NCBI GenBank assembly: GCA_963814905.1
Contig: CAWFEM010000021.1
Coordinates: 124,001-188,000, forward strand
From: DASWJZ01 sp963814905
Lineage (GTDB): Bacteria > Pseudomonadota > Alphaproteobacteria > Rhizobiales > Afifellaceae
Direction: 5' to 3'
Length of the DNA: 64,000 nucleotides
Below, piece after piece: positions 45,370 to 54,046 of this stretch; position 1 is the stretch's first letter; every line of letters begins with the position of its first letter. Both the position numbers and the translations under genes were made by a program. The notes beneath the pieces are model-generated. The model worked only from the letters and a program-made list of their open reading frames with translations, had not been told where the DNA came from and searched no databases.

Positions 45370-47916
45370 GTGATTGCATTGCGCCCACCCGACCCGTTTT
45401 GCCGTCCCGCCGCCTTCGCGGCCGCGCTTGCCTTGCTGCTTTTGCCGGGGCTTGCGGCGGCGGAGGAGACGCGCCTGCCCAGACCGCGCCCCGCACAATC
45501 CGCCGAATCACAGGCCAAGCAGTCCGCCGCTCCCGCCACGGACAAAGTCGGCGAGCCGCGGGCGGTCGCGGCGAAAAGCGCCGATACCGACGCTGTGCCG
45601 CCTCCGCGGCCCCGGCCCGACGGGGCCGCCTCGGACAATACCGCGGCTGCGACGGGCGAGGCTGAGACCGCGCCCGAAGATGCTTCCGCGGACACATCCG
45701 CGACCGAAGGCGACGGAGACGTGGCTCCCGAGAGCGCCGCGCGTGCAGAGGCGGCGGAGGGCACGGAGGTCGACGAGAACGCGGATGCCGATCAGGCTGC
45801 GGACGAGGTGGACAAGCCGGACACGACGGACGCGGCGGAGTCGGCGACGGAATCACCCGATCAGGCGGCTGATGAGACGGGTGAGGCCGACGCGGTCGAC
45901 GCTGCGGCGGCGGATGGCGAAACATCCGACGAATTCCTCGCGCCGCTTCCCCGCCCCCGTCCCGAGCTCAGCGAGGCCGAGATGGCGCGTCTCCTCGCCA
46001 CGCAGTTCTACGGTTTCAAGCCGGACTTCGCGCTTCGCGCCACGCTCGACGCAGTCAGGGACGGCAGCTACACCGCCGCCCACAGAATGGCTGCGGCGCA
46101 TGAGAACCCGCTTGTTCCCGCGCTCGTCGACTGGCTCATCGCGCGCGAATCGAACTCCGGCCTTTCGGCGGCAAAGATCATCGACATTCTGGAGACCCAT
46201 CAGGGCTGGCCGGAGCGGGAAAGGCTGCAGCTTCGCGCCGAGCAAGCCTTCCATGCGCTCGGTCCGAGCGGCGATGCGGTGCTCGCCTTCTACAAGCTCG
46301 CCGAGCCGATGACCGTCGCCGGGCGCCTGTCGCTCGCCGCTGCGCTGCGCGATGCGGGCCGCGACGAAGAGGCGGACCCGATCGTCCACGATCTCTGGCG
46401 CAACTGGTCGCTCGCCCCGAGCCAGGCGGGTTCGATGCTCGCTCGTTTCGGGAGCACGCTGACGCGCGAGGACCACCTCTACCGCTTCCGCCGCCTGGTG
46501 TTGCGCGAGCGCTCGCGCGATGCCGCCGCGCAGGCGGAGCTCCTCGGCCCGGGCTACAACGCGCTCGCCGAAGCGGTGATCGCCGTCCTCAATCGCAACA
46601 AAAACGCCGCGAGCCTGCTCCGCGGCGTGGCGCCGAAATTCTCCGGCGATCCGCTCTTCATATTCGCCCGCGCGCACCTGCTCCTGCGCTCTCATCAGCC
46701 GATCGAGGCCGCGCGCTTTCTTCTCGAAGCCCACCCCGATCTCGACCTTTCCGGCGACGGCGACATCTGGTGGGACGAAAGGCGTGACCTCGCGCGGGTG
46801 CTGCTCGACAACGGCACGCCCGATCTCGCCTATCGCGTCGTCGCGGAAGCCCGCCCCGAGGGCGAGGGCGACCGCGTGGAAGCGGCCTTCCACGCCGGGT
46901 GGATCGCGCTGCGCTTCCTCCACGACCCGAACCGCGCCGAGCCGCATTTCCGCGAGCTGCACACCCTGGCGACGCTACCGCGCACGCGCTCGCGCGCCTC
47001 CTATTGGCTCGGCCGCACGCATGAGGCGCAGAAGCGCCCGAACGCAGCGCGCCTCGACTACACCGACGCGGCGCGCTTCGGCGGCACGTTCTACGGCCAG
47101 CTCGCCCGTGAGAAGCTGGGAATCGTGACGACCGGCCTTGAGCGGATGCCACGCCCCTCGGCGCTTGACCGCATCCGCTTCGCCAACCGCGACATGGTGA
47201 GGATCGTCCGCCTGCTCGCCGCCGCCGGGCATTCCGACATGGCGTCTCCGTTCCTCGCGGAGCTCGGAGAGAGCGTCGATACGGCAGGCGAAGTGGCGCT
47301 TCTGACAACGCTCGCCCGGCGCATCGACAGGCCGAAGGCCGGGCTCGCCGCTGCCGCCGAAGCGGAGGAGCGCGGCCTCAAGGTGGCGTCGCTGCCGGCG
47401 CTTTTCGTCGGCGTTCCGGCCGAGCTGCGCACGCCGGAGGCAGTCGACCGCGCGCTGGTCTATGCCGTGGTGCGGCAGGAGAGCGCCTTCGATCATACGG
47501 CGGTCAGCTATGTGGGTGCGCGCGGGCTGATGCAGCTCATGCCGGCGACCGCGAAAGCGACCGCGCGCGCCGCCTCAATCCCCTTCTCCGTGCAGCGTCT
47601 GACCACCGATCCGCTCTATAATGCGACGCTCGGCGCGCATCATCTCGGCGAGCTTCTCGACGGCCTCAGGCGCTCTTACATCCTCACCTTCGTCGGCTAC
47701 AACGCAGGGCCGGGACGGGCGCTGCAATGGGTGCGCGCCTATGGCGACCCGCGCGGCGGCGCCGTCGATCCGGTGGATTGGATCGAGCGCATCCCGTTCG
47801 ACGAAACTCGCGACTACGTACAGAAGGTGATGGAGAATTTTCAGCTCTACCGCTCCCGAACCGGTCACACGCTCTCGTTGACCGAGGACCTCATCCGTGG
47901 CGGCCCCCAGGGTTGA
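45370..47916 (+). CDS. Soluble lytic murein transglycosylase (Slt70-like) with long acidic linker
   Basis: This 848-residue periplasmic enzyme cuts glycan strands of peptidoglycan. It starts with a signal peptide (FAAALALLLLPGLAAA), then an acidic Ala/Asp/Glu/Pro-rich linker (about 35-200, with LPRPRP and PPPRPRP repeats), a superhelical domain (about 200-680) and a C-terminal SLT domain (about 690-840). The catalytic glutamate is in RQESAFDHTAV near residue 703, with GARGLMQLMPATAKATA and FVGYNAGPGRALQWV. The start is a GTG at 45370. The linker is longer than in the E. coli enzyme, and the downstream hydrolase gene begins at its stop codon. Confidence 0.92.
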   Translation: MIALRPPDPFCRPAAFAAALALLLLPGLAAAEETRLPRPRPAQSAESQAKQSAAPATDKVGEPRAVAAKSADTDAVPPPRPRPDGAASDNTAAATGEAETAPEDASADTSATEGDGDVAPESAARAEAAEGTEVDENADADQAADEVDKPDTTDAAESATESPDQAADETGEADAVDAAAADGETSDEFLAPLPRPRPELSEAEMARLLATQFYGFKPDFALRATLDAVRDGSYTAAHRMAAAHENPLVPALVDWLIARESNSGLSAAKIIDILETHQGWPERERLQLRAEQAFHALGPSGDAVLAFYKLAEPMTVAGRLSLAAALRDAGRDEEADPIVHDLWRNWSLAPSQAGSMLARFGSTLTREDHLYRFRRLVLRERSRDAAAQAELLGPGYNALAEAVIAVLNRNKNAASLLRGVAPKFSGDPLFIFARAHLLLRSHQPIEAARFLLEAHPDLDLSGDGDIWWDERRDLARVLLDNGTPDLAYRVVAEARPEGEGDRVEAAFHAGWIALRFLHDPNRAEPHFRELHTLATLPRTRSRASYWLGRTHEAQKRPNAARLDYTDAARFGGTFYGQLAREKLGIVTTGLERMPRPSALDRIRFANRDMVRIVRLLAAAGHSDMASPFLAELGESVDTAGEVALLTTLARRIDRPKAGLAAAAEAEERGLKVASLPALFVGVPAELRTPEAVDRALVYAVVRQESAFDHTAVSYVGARGLMQLMPATAKATARAASIPFSVQRLTTDPLYNATLGAHHLGELLDGLRRSYILTFVGYNAGPGRALQWVRAYGDPRGGAVDPVDWIERIPFDETRDYVQKVMENFQLYRSRTGHTLSLTEDLIRGGPQG

Positions 47917-47917
47917 G

Positions 47918-48904
47918 ATGCAGCAGGCATCCGACGTCGCAGGCGGCGCCGACGCCTATGCGGCGGCAGGGCGCGTCGTCCGCTTCCGTTCGCAGGACGG
48001 CCTGTCGCTCGCGCTGCGGGTCTACGATCCCGCTGCGTCCGACGCCGGGCGCCTCCCCCTCCTCTGCCTCCCAGGACTTTCCCGCAACTCGCGCGACTTC
48101 GACGCGCTCGGACGCTTCTTTGCCTTTCACCCGACCGAACCGCGGAAAACCTACGCCGTCGACTATCGCGGACGCGGCCTATCCGACGACGATCCCGACT
48201 GGAAGAACTACAAGCCGCTTACCGAAGCGCAGGACGTGCTCGCTGCGGCGGCGGCGTGCGGGATCGACCGGGCGATCGTCGTCGGCACCTCGCGCGGCGG
48301 CATCCTCGCAATGCTTCTCGGCGCGCTCAGGCCGTCGCTTCTCGCCGGCGTCGTTCTGAACGACATCGGCCCCGTCATCGAGAGCCGCGGCCTGGCGCGG
48401 ATCAAAGGCTATCTCTCGCTAAAGACCCGCACGGTGGCGAATTGGGAACAGGCAGTCGCGGTGACCCGGGCGGCGAGCGAGGCGCAATTTCCCGACCTCT
48501 CCGACGACGATTGGCGTGCCTTCGCCGCAGCCTATTTCGGCGAAGCGAATGGCGGTCTTGCGCCGCAATACGATCCCGACCTCCGCAAGGCGATCGTCGA
48601 CATCGACCTGACGGAAAAGGTCCCGGTGCTGTGGCCACAGTTCATGAGCCTCGCGCGCCTCCCCGTCCTGGCGATTCGCGGCGCGCTCTCCGACATCCTG
48701 AGCCCGCAGACGCTCGCTGAAATGGCGAGGCGCCATCCGGACCTGGAGTCGCTGACGGTGGAGCGGCAGGGCCACGCGCCCTTGCTTCGCGACGCGGCCT
48801 CGCTTGAGCGCATCCGCGTTTTCGCCGCGCATTGCGACGCGGAATCGGCGCCAGCCAAGCCAAGACCGACGCCGCCCAAGCCAGCGGCAAGAAAGCCGCG
48901 ATAA
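47918..48904 (+). CDS. Alpha/beta hydrolase
   Basis: This 328-residue hydrolase of the alpha/beta fold contains PLLCLPGLSRNSRDFDALGR (oxyanion region), the nucleophile elbow VVGTSRGGILAML, the acid in LAIRGALSDILSP and the histidine in VERQGHAPLLRD. The esterase or dehalogenase-type substrate is unknown. The ATG at 47918 comes immediately after the transglycosylase TGA; a GTG at 47897 that overlaps it is an alternative. The C-terminus is a low-complexity Pro/Lys/Ala tail. Confidence 0.88.
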   Translation: MQQASDVAGGADAYAAAGRVVRFRSQDGLSLALRVYDPAASDAGRLPLLCLPGLSRNSRDFDALGRFFAFHPTEPRKTYAVDYRGRGLSDDDPDWKNYKPLTEAQDVLAAAAACGIDRAIVVGTSRGGILAMLLGALRPSLLAGVVLNDIGPVIESRGLARIKGYLSLKTRTVANWEQAVAVTRAASEAQFPDLSDDDWRAFAAAYFGEANGGLAPQYDPDLRKAIVDIDLTEKVPVLWPQFMSLARLPVLAIRGALSDILSPQTLAEMARRHPDLESLTVERQGHAPLLRDAASLERIRVFAAHCDAESAPAKPRPTPPKPAARKPR

Positions 48905-48975
48905 TCCTGGGTCGGTCTGGACCGTCCGGGCCGCGCACCGAGTGCGGCCGCACGCAAGAGGCCTGCAGACAAAAA

Positions 48976-49001
48976 GAAAGCCCGGCCGAAGCCGGGCTTT
49001 C
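48976..49001. terminator. Bidirectional terminator between hydrolase and porin genes
   Basis: An 11-bp stem (48976-48986 with 48991-49001, loop CGAA) has AAAG/CTTT at its base. It lies between the convergent hydrolase and porin genes, 22 bases from the porin stop, and can serve both. Confidence 0.8.
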
Positions 49002-49023
49002 CAATCTCAATCCGACGCGACGG

Positions 49024-50516
49024 TCAGAAGCTACGCTGGACGCGCCACATGACACCCCAGGTATCCGTTTGCGTATCGACCAACTGCCCAGGCGGCGCCC
49101 CAAACAGCCCACCAGGAGCATTGAACTCCGTCCTGGTGTAGGCAACCTCCGGGCCCATCGTCAGGCCAGCAGCCGGATTCCAAGCAAAACCGCCCTTGAC
49201 CCCCCAGTAGTCATAGTCCCAGCCAACGCGGCTGATAAAGGGAGCTGCAGCAAGGATGGCGAAGTCACCGGAATCCTCGACGTGCGTATAGGAGCCGTCG
49301 AGCCAGGCCGAAAGAGTTCGCCCCGACCGGACCGCTGATGCCGGCACGGACGGTCCAAGCGGTATTGGGATCGATACCAGCGGTCCCACCGGAGATCGCG
49401 CCCCACCTCGAGCTGAAGTCTCCGAACACCAAGCGGATCGGTCGTGATGTACCCAAGGGCGCCCTCGGTGTAGCCGCCCTGAGCGTTGAGCGACCATCCA
49501 CCTGGGATGCCAAGCGAGAGGCCCGCACCAACCGCCCAACCCCAGTCTTTGTCGTCAGCACCGGTGAAAACAAGGTCAGGAGCGGCGATGTTCGGCAGAA
49601 GGCTCAAGGTGACATCGCGCCCGCGAAGTCTGCGCACAACGCCCATCACCTGAGCTGAACCCCAGCCCTGATCTATGCGGATATTACCGACAAGGTCAGG
49701 CATTTCCTGACCGCCGTAATTGTCTGGAAGGTTGACCAGCGTAAGGGGAAACGTTCCCAATATCCCGTTGATCTGTGCCTGCAAGACGGCGTCGGATCCA
49801 GCGAAACGCCGACCGTTCGAAGACGGATCTTCCGCGGCGAACGTGGCGCTAAAGCCGTTGCCGCCTGCGAAAGTCCAGGCGAACAGGTTCACGTCAGTCG
49901 TGGGATCGTCGATGTTGACCCGCGTTCCGCAACCGTCGGAACCCCAGAAGTCGAAATCGACCCCCGCCTACCAGCCGTGTAGGTGCCCCAATCGTTGGTG
50001 ATCGTCACGTAAGCAGCAGCCAAGCACCGACCGGCTATAGTTCGGGTTACGACCCACAGCGGTGTAGTAGTAGGTCACCGACGTCGTCGGGAGCCCAGTG
50101 GGACCGGATCGTCCAGCTCGAAGCGCCATCGCCGCAGCTCGAAGCGCCTGGGCCAATGGTCGATTCCAAAGCGACGTAGGCACGAACCAGGCCGATGTTG
50201 GTCTGCGTGCGTGCGTCGAGGTTGATCTGGCCGCGGACGCGGGACGTCCAGTTATTGACGTCCTCGCACGCAGCGGATTGTCCGGAGTAACACGTCGATG
50301 TCATCGTCGCCGGTCACATAGTGCAACTCGGCGCGCACATAGCCGCCGACCTTCAGGCAGGTCTCTGTTCCAGGGATGTAGAAGAACCCTGATCCCGAAA
50401 ACGTCGCAGATCCGCACATATTCGACCGGCTCGACGGTCGGAAGGTCGGCGGCCTGGGCCCCGGTGCCGGCGGCGATCACTGCCGCGGTGCCGAAGAGTA
50501 GGCTCTTGAGTTTCAT
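49024..50516 (-). pseudogene. Outer-membrane porin, RopA/Omp2-like (broken by several frameshifts)
   Basis: The gene starts with a signal peptide (MKLKSLLFGTAAVIAAGTGA, then QAADLPTVEPVEYVRICDVF) and ends DTQTDTWGVMWRVQRSF, both typical of Hyphomicrobiales porins. In between, the conserved segments occur in changing frames: GSGFFYIPGTETCLKVGGYV, then GQINLDARTQTNIGLVRAYV, NLFAWTFAGGNGFSATFAAE, GWSLNAQGGYTEGALGYI, and FISRVGWDYDYWGVKGGFAW. The first break is an extra base in 50394-50396; others lie near 50305, 50080-50110, 49950, 49420 and 49300. The pieces add up to a full-length porin of roughly 490 residues. Sequence error is the likely cause, but true decay cannot be excluded. Confidence 0.82.
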
Positions 50517-51026
50517 TTTAGACCTCCAGTCCAAGTTGCTTGAGCCGGGGTATCCGCACTCGATCTGGCTATGCCATTCGATTCGGGGCCCCCCGCCCCT
50601 CGTGCTGCCCAGAGGCAGCGGCCGCCGATCGGCTGCCTGTGCTGACACTATCCATCCGCATCGCCGAGGCAACCACGATGCACCGCCGACGCGACCCTTT
50701 CCGAATTCATGTTGCAGAATTGCCACGAAAATCCCGGATTTCAGGGCGGATTCGGCCGTTTCTGAAGGGTTTGCTAACAGGCTGGAAGCGAGAAATGACG
50801 TGTCCCAAATTCTCCGCCGAGGTGCGGAGCACGGCCGGCATCGAAAGGGATTCGAATCCACCCGGCATCGGCGTCCTGTCCCCGGAATCTCCTGAACCGA
50901 CGATTCGAGGCATTCTGACAGCCACAGCGGTTGCGCCGCCCGTGCCGACCGGGCATCTGTGCGCGGCCGCCGGCGGTGCGGCGAAATTTGGCAGAAGACC
51001 GCGACAATGCGGGCGATGGAGGCGAA
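50517..51026. other. Divergent region between porin and sulfoquinovose synthase genes
   Basis: These 510 bases separate two divergent genes and should contain both promoters and the porin leader. Open frames cross it on both strands but none has a recognisable domain. I see no strong hairpin or palindrome. Confidence 0.4.
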
Positions 51027-52196
51027 ATGGCGCGGATTCTGGTGCTTGGCGGTGACGGCTTCTGCGGCTGGCCGACGAGCCTCTATCTCTCCCGCCGCGG
51101 CCACGACGTCACCATTGTGGACAATCTCTCCCGCCGGAAGATCGACGTGGAACTGGAGGTCGATTCGCTCACGCCGATTCGGCCGATTTCCGAGCGCCTG
51201 CGCGCCTGGCGGGAGGTGAGCGGCCGCGAAATCGCCTACGAGCGGTTCACGATCGGCGAGAACTACCACCGCCTGCTCACCAAGATCCGCGAGGAAAAGC
51301 CCGACGCGATCGTCCATTTCGCCGAGCAGCGCGCCGCCCCCTATTCGATGAAATCGTCCTGGCACAAGCGCTACACGGTCAACAACAACCTGAACGCGAC
51401 CAACGACGTCCTTTGCGCAATCGTCGAATCCGAGGTCGACGTGCACCTGGTGCACCTCGGCACGATGGGCGTCTACGGCTACGGCACCGCGGGCATGAAG
51501 ATACCGGAGGGCTATCTCAAGGTCTTCCTGAATACAGACGCCGGCGATCAGGTCGAGCAGGAGATCCTCTATCCGTTCAATCCCGGCTCGATCTATCACA
51601 TGACCAAGACGCAGGATCAGCTCTTCTTCCACTTCTACAACAAGAACGACGGCGTGAAGATCACCGATCTGCACCAGGGCATCGTCTGGGGAACGCAGAC
51701 GGCGGAAACACAGATGGACGAGCGGCTGATCAACCGCTTCGACTATGACGGCGACTACGGGACGGTGCTCAACCGCTTCCTGATGCAGGCGGCCATCGGC
51801 TATCCGCTGACCGTGCACGGGACCGGCGGCCAGACGCGCGCCTTCATCCATATCCACGACACGTGCCGCTGCATCGAGCTGGCCATCGAGAACCCGCCGC
51901 AGAGCGGCGAAAGGGTCAACATTCTCAACCAGATGACGGAGACGCATCGGGTCCGCGACCTGGCCGAGATGGTCTCCGGCATGACCGGCACGCCGATCGA
52001 ATACCTGCCCAATCCGCGCAACGAGGCGAGCGAGAACGACCTGCATGTCGTGAACGATCGCTTCCTGCGCATGGGGCTGGAGCCGATCACGCTCGCAAAC
52101 GGGCTGATGGCGGAGGTGACCGAGATCGCGCGCAAATATGCCGCACGCTGCGATCAGTCGAAGATCCCGTGCGTCTCGCGCTGGCGCAGCAACTGA
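51027..52196 (+). CDS. UDP-sulfoquinovose synthase (SQD1/SqdB family)
   Basis: This 389-residue extended short-chain dehydrogenase makes UDP-sulfoquinovose from UDP-glucose and sulfite, the precursor of sulfolipid headgroups or sulfo-sugars. It shows the family N-terminus ILVLGGDGFCGWPTSLYLS and TIVDNLSRRKIDVELEVDSL, then HFAEQRAAPYSMKSS, a YxxxK pair in GSIYHMTKTQDQLFF, VWGTQTAETQMDERLINRFD, and TVHGTGGQTRAFIHIHDT. The ATG at 51027 has the ribosome site GGAGG. No sulfolipid glycosyltransferase (SqdX/SqdD) is adjacent; the next two genes are sulfotransferases, so the product may go to a surface glycan instead. Confidence 0.92.
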   Translation: MARILVLGGDGFCGWPTSLYLSRRGHDVTIVDNLSRRKIDVELEVDSLTPIRPISERLRAWREVSGREIAYERFTIGENYHRLLTKIREEKPDAIVHFAEQRAAPYSMKSSWHKRYTVNNNLNATNDVLCAIVESEVDVHLVHLGTMGVYGYGTAGMKIPEGYLKVFLNTDAGDQVEQEILYPFNPGSIYHMTKTQDQLFFHFYNKNDGVKITDLHQGIVWGTQTAETQMDERLINRFDYDGDYGTVLNRFLMQAAIGYPLTVHGTGGQTRAFIHIHDTCRCIELAIENPPQSGERVNILNQMTETHRVRDLAEMVSGMTGTPIEYLPNPRNEASENDLHVVNDRFLRMGLEPITLANGLMAEVTEIARKYAARCDQSKIPCVSRWRSN

Positions 52197-52268
52197 GCCC
52201 GCATCCTTGCGCCGTTCCCCGCCTCTGCTAATAACGCGTGTGATCTCCGACATTTGCGAACCTCTGCA

Positions 52269-53934
52269 ATGACGAACCTGCCTTACAGCGGACCTCGCCT
52301 CGACCGGCTCCTGAAGAACCAGAGGCCCACCAACGCCCGGCGACTTAGCAAGAAGGAGATCGCGGCGTCGCCGCCGAGCCCGGAGGTCGTTCGGCTTTTG
52401 CAGGATGGATGCGCGCGGCAGGCGCGCCGTGATTTCGCGGGCGCGGCGGCATGCTATTCGAACGTGCTCCGCCTTCACCCCGAGCAGCCCGACGCGTTGA
52501 ACTTCCTCGGCACCGTCAGCATGGAGGCTGGCGAAATCGACAGCGCGATCCACCTCTTCGAGCGCGCCCTCCGCATCAAGCCGACCGACCCCTCCATTCA
52601 CTACTATCTCGGCGCGGCGTTTCTGCGAAAGAACAAGCTCGATCGGGCGGAGTTCGCATATCCGCCGCTCGTTGAAGATCGAACCCAACGAGGTGAGCGC
52701 TCTCTTGGCTCTCGGAGAATGCAAGGTGCAGGGCGGCAACATCGAGGAGGCCAGGGCGATCTACGAGGAGGTGCTGGCGCGCGCTCCCGACTTCCAGCCC
52801 GCTACTCTTGCCTACGGCCAGCTCTGCGTGACGCTCGGTGACCTCGACACGGCGAGGAGCGTCTTTCGTCGGGCATGGGAGCAGTGGCGCTCCATTGGAG
52901 CGCTTGTTGGTCTCGGCCTGTGCGAGAAGCTCCCCCCCGACTCGCCAGAAGCGCTTGAAATCGGGCGTCTGTTACAGCGAAACGACCTGTCGATGTCGGA
53001 GTACGTCGAGCTCCATCAAAACGCGGCCGGGATCGCCGATCGCGCCGGGGATTACGAAGGCGCGTTCCACCATTTCGCCGAAGCGAAGCGACTGGCGCCT
53101 GGTTCGTTCGATCTCGACGCGCACCGAACTTTCTATCGGGCTCTCAAGGAATTGTTCAGCCCCGCGTTCTTCGCCGAACGTCAGGGGTATGGCCATCCCA
53201 GCGCGCGCCCGGTCTTCATCGTCGGGATGCCGCGCTCCGGAACGACGCTGACGGAGCAGATCATCTCCAGTCATCCCGACTCCGCGGGCGCGGGAGAGTT
53301 GACCGCCCTTCCGAAGCTGAGGAGGCCCTTCATCGCGCAGGGCTTCAGGGGCTACGGCAAGTGGATCCGTGGGCTGACGCGTGCGGATGTCCGCAAGGTA
53401 GCGGAAGACTACCTGAAGATTCTCGACGGCGTTTCGGCCGACGCGCTGCGCGTGACCGACAAGATGCCACACAATTACGAGAATCTCGGCCTGATCGCGC
53501 TGCTCTTTCCGAACGCCCGGATCGTGCATTGCACGCGCGATCCGCGCGACACGTGCGTCTCCTGCTTCACGACCCCGCTGAACCTGCATCTGCATCGCTA
53601 CACGAATGACCTGACGACGCTCGGCGGCTACTACCGCGAGTACGTCGATCTGATGGACCATTGGCGCGAGGTTCTGCCGATCCCGATCTACGAGTCGAAC
53701 TACGAGGAGCTGGTCGGTTCGCTTGAGGAGAAAGCCCACGGTCTCATCGACTTCATCGGGCTTCCGTGGGACCCGGCGTGTCTTGCCTTCCACGAATCGA
53801 AGCGCGCCGTCTTCACCGCGAGCAAGGCGCAGGTTCGCCAGCCGCTCTATTCGAGCTCCGTGGCTCGCTGGCGCCGCTACGAAAAGCATCTCGGCCCGCT
53901 CGTCACGGCGCTTGGCGACCTCGTCGAGGCCTGA
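52269..53934 (+). CDS. TPR-containing sulfotransferase, copy 1 (frameshift near 52655)
   Basis: This protein of about 554 residues (after correction) has N-terminal TPR repeats (about 40-240) and a C-terminal sulfotransferase domain (about 305-550). The PAPS 5'-phosphosulfate loop is FIVGMPRSGTTLTEQIISSH and the 3'-phosphate site is RIVHCTRDPRDTCVSCF. The frame changes once at AEF/HIRRSLKIEPNE near 52655; the span is one base more than a multiple of three and matches copy 2 in length when corrected. Sulfotransferases of this class sulfate proteins or glycans using PAPS. The start MTNLPYSGPRLDRLLKNQ is shared with copy 2. Confidence 0.85.
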
Positions 53935-54046
53935 GAGCCGGCCCCCCGAGCTCGCCACGCGACCGGCGGGGGAATCGGGGCCTGTCCTTGCGTGGGCGAC
54001 CGCCTCTGCTATTCACTAAAGAGCCTTCTTTTCCGCGAGAATTAAG

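Noticed and set aside
50830..50880. tRNA-like T-arm (GGATTCGAATCC)
   Set aside because: No acceptor stem, anticodon arm or D-arm can be folded around it; a chance palindrome.
50301..52742. 813-residue minus-strand open frame across the sulfoquinovose synthase gene
   Set aside because: It is antisense to SQD1 and only its last part contains real sequence, the porin N-terminus; the rest has no domains.
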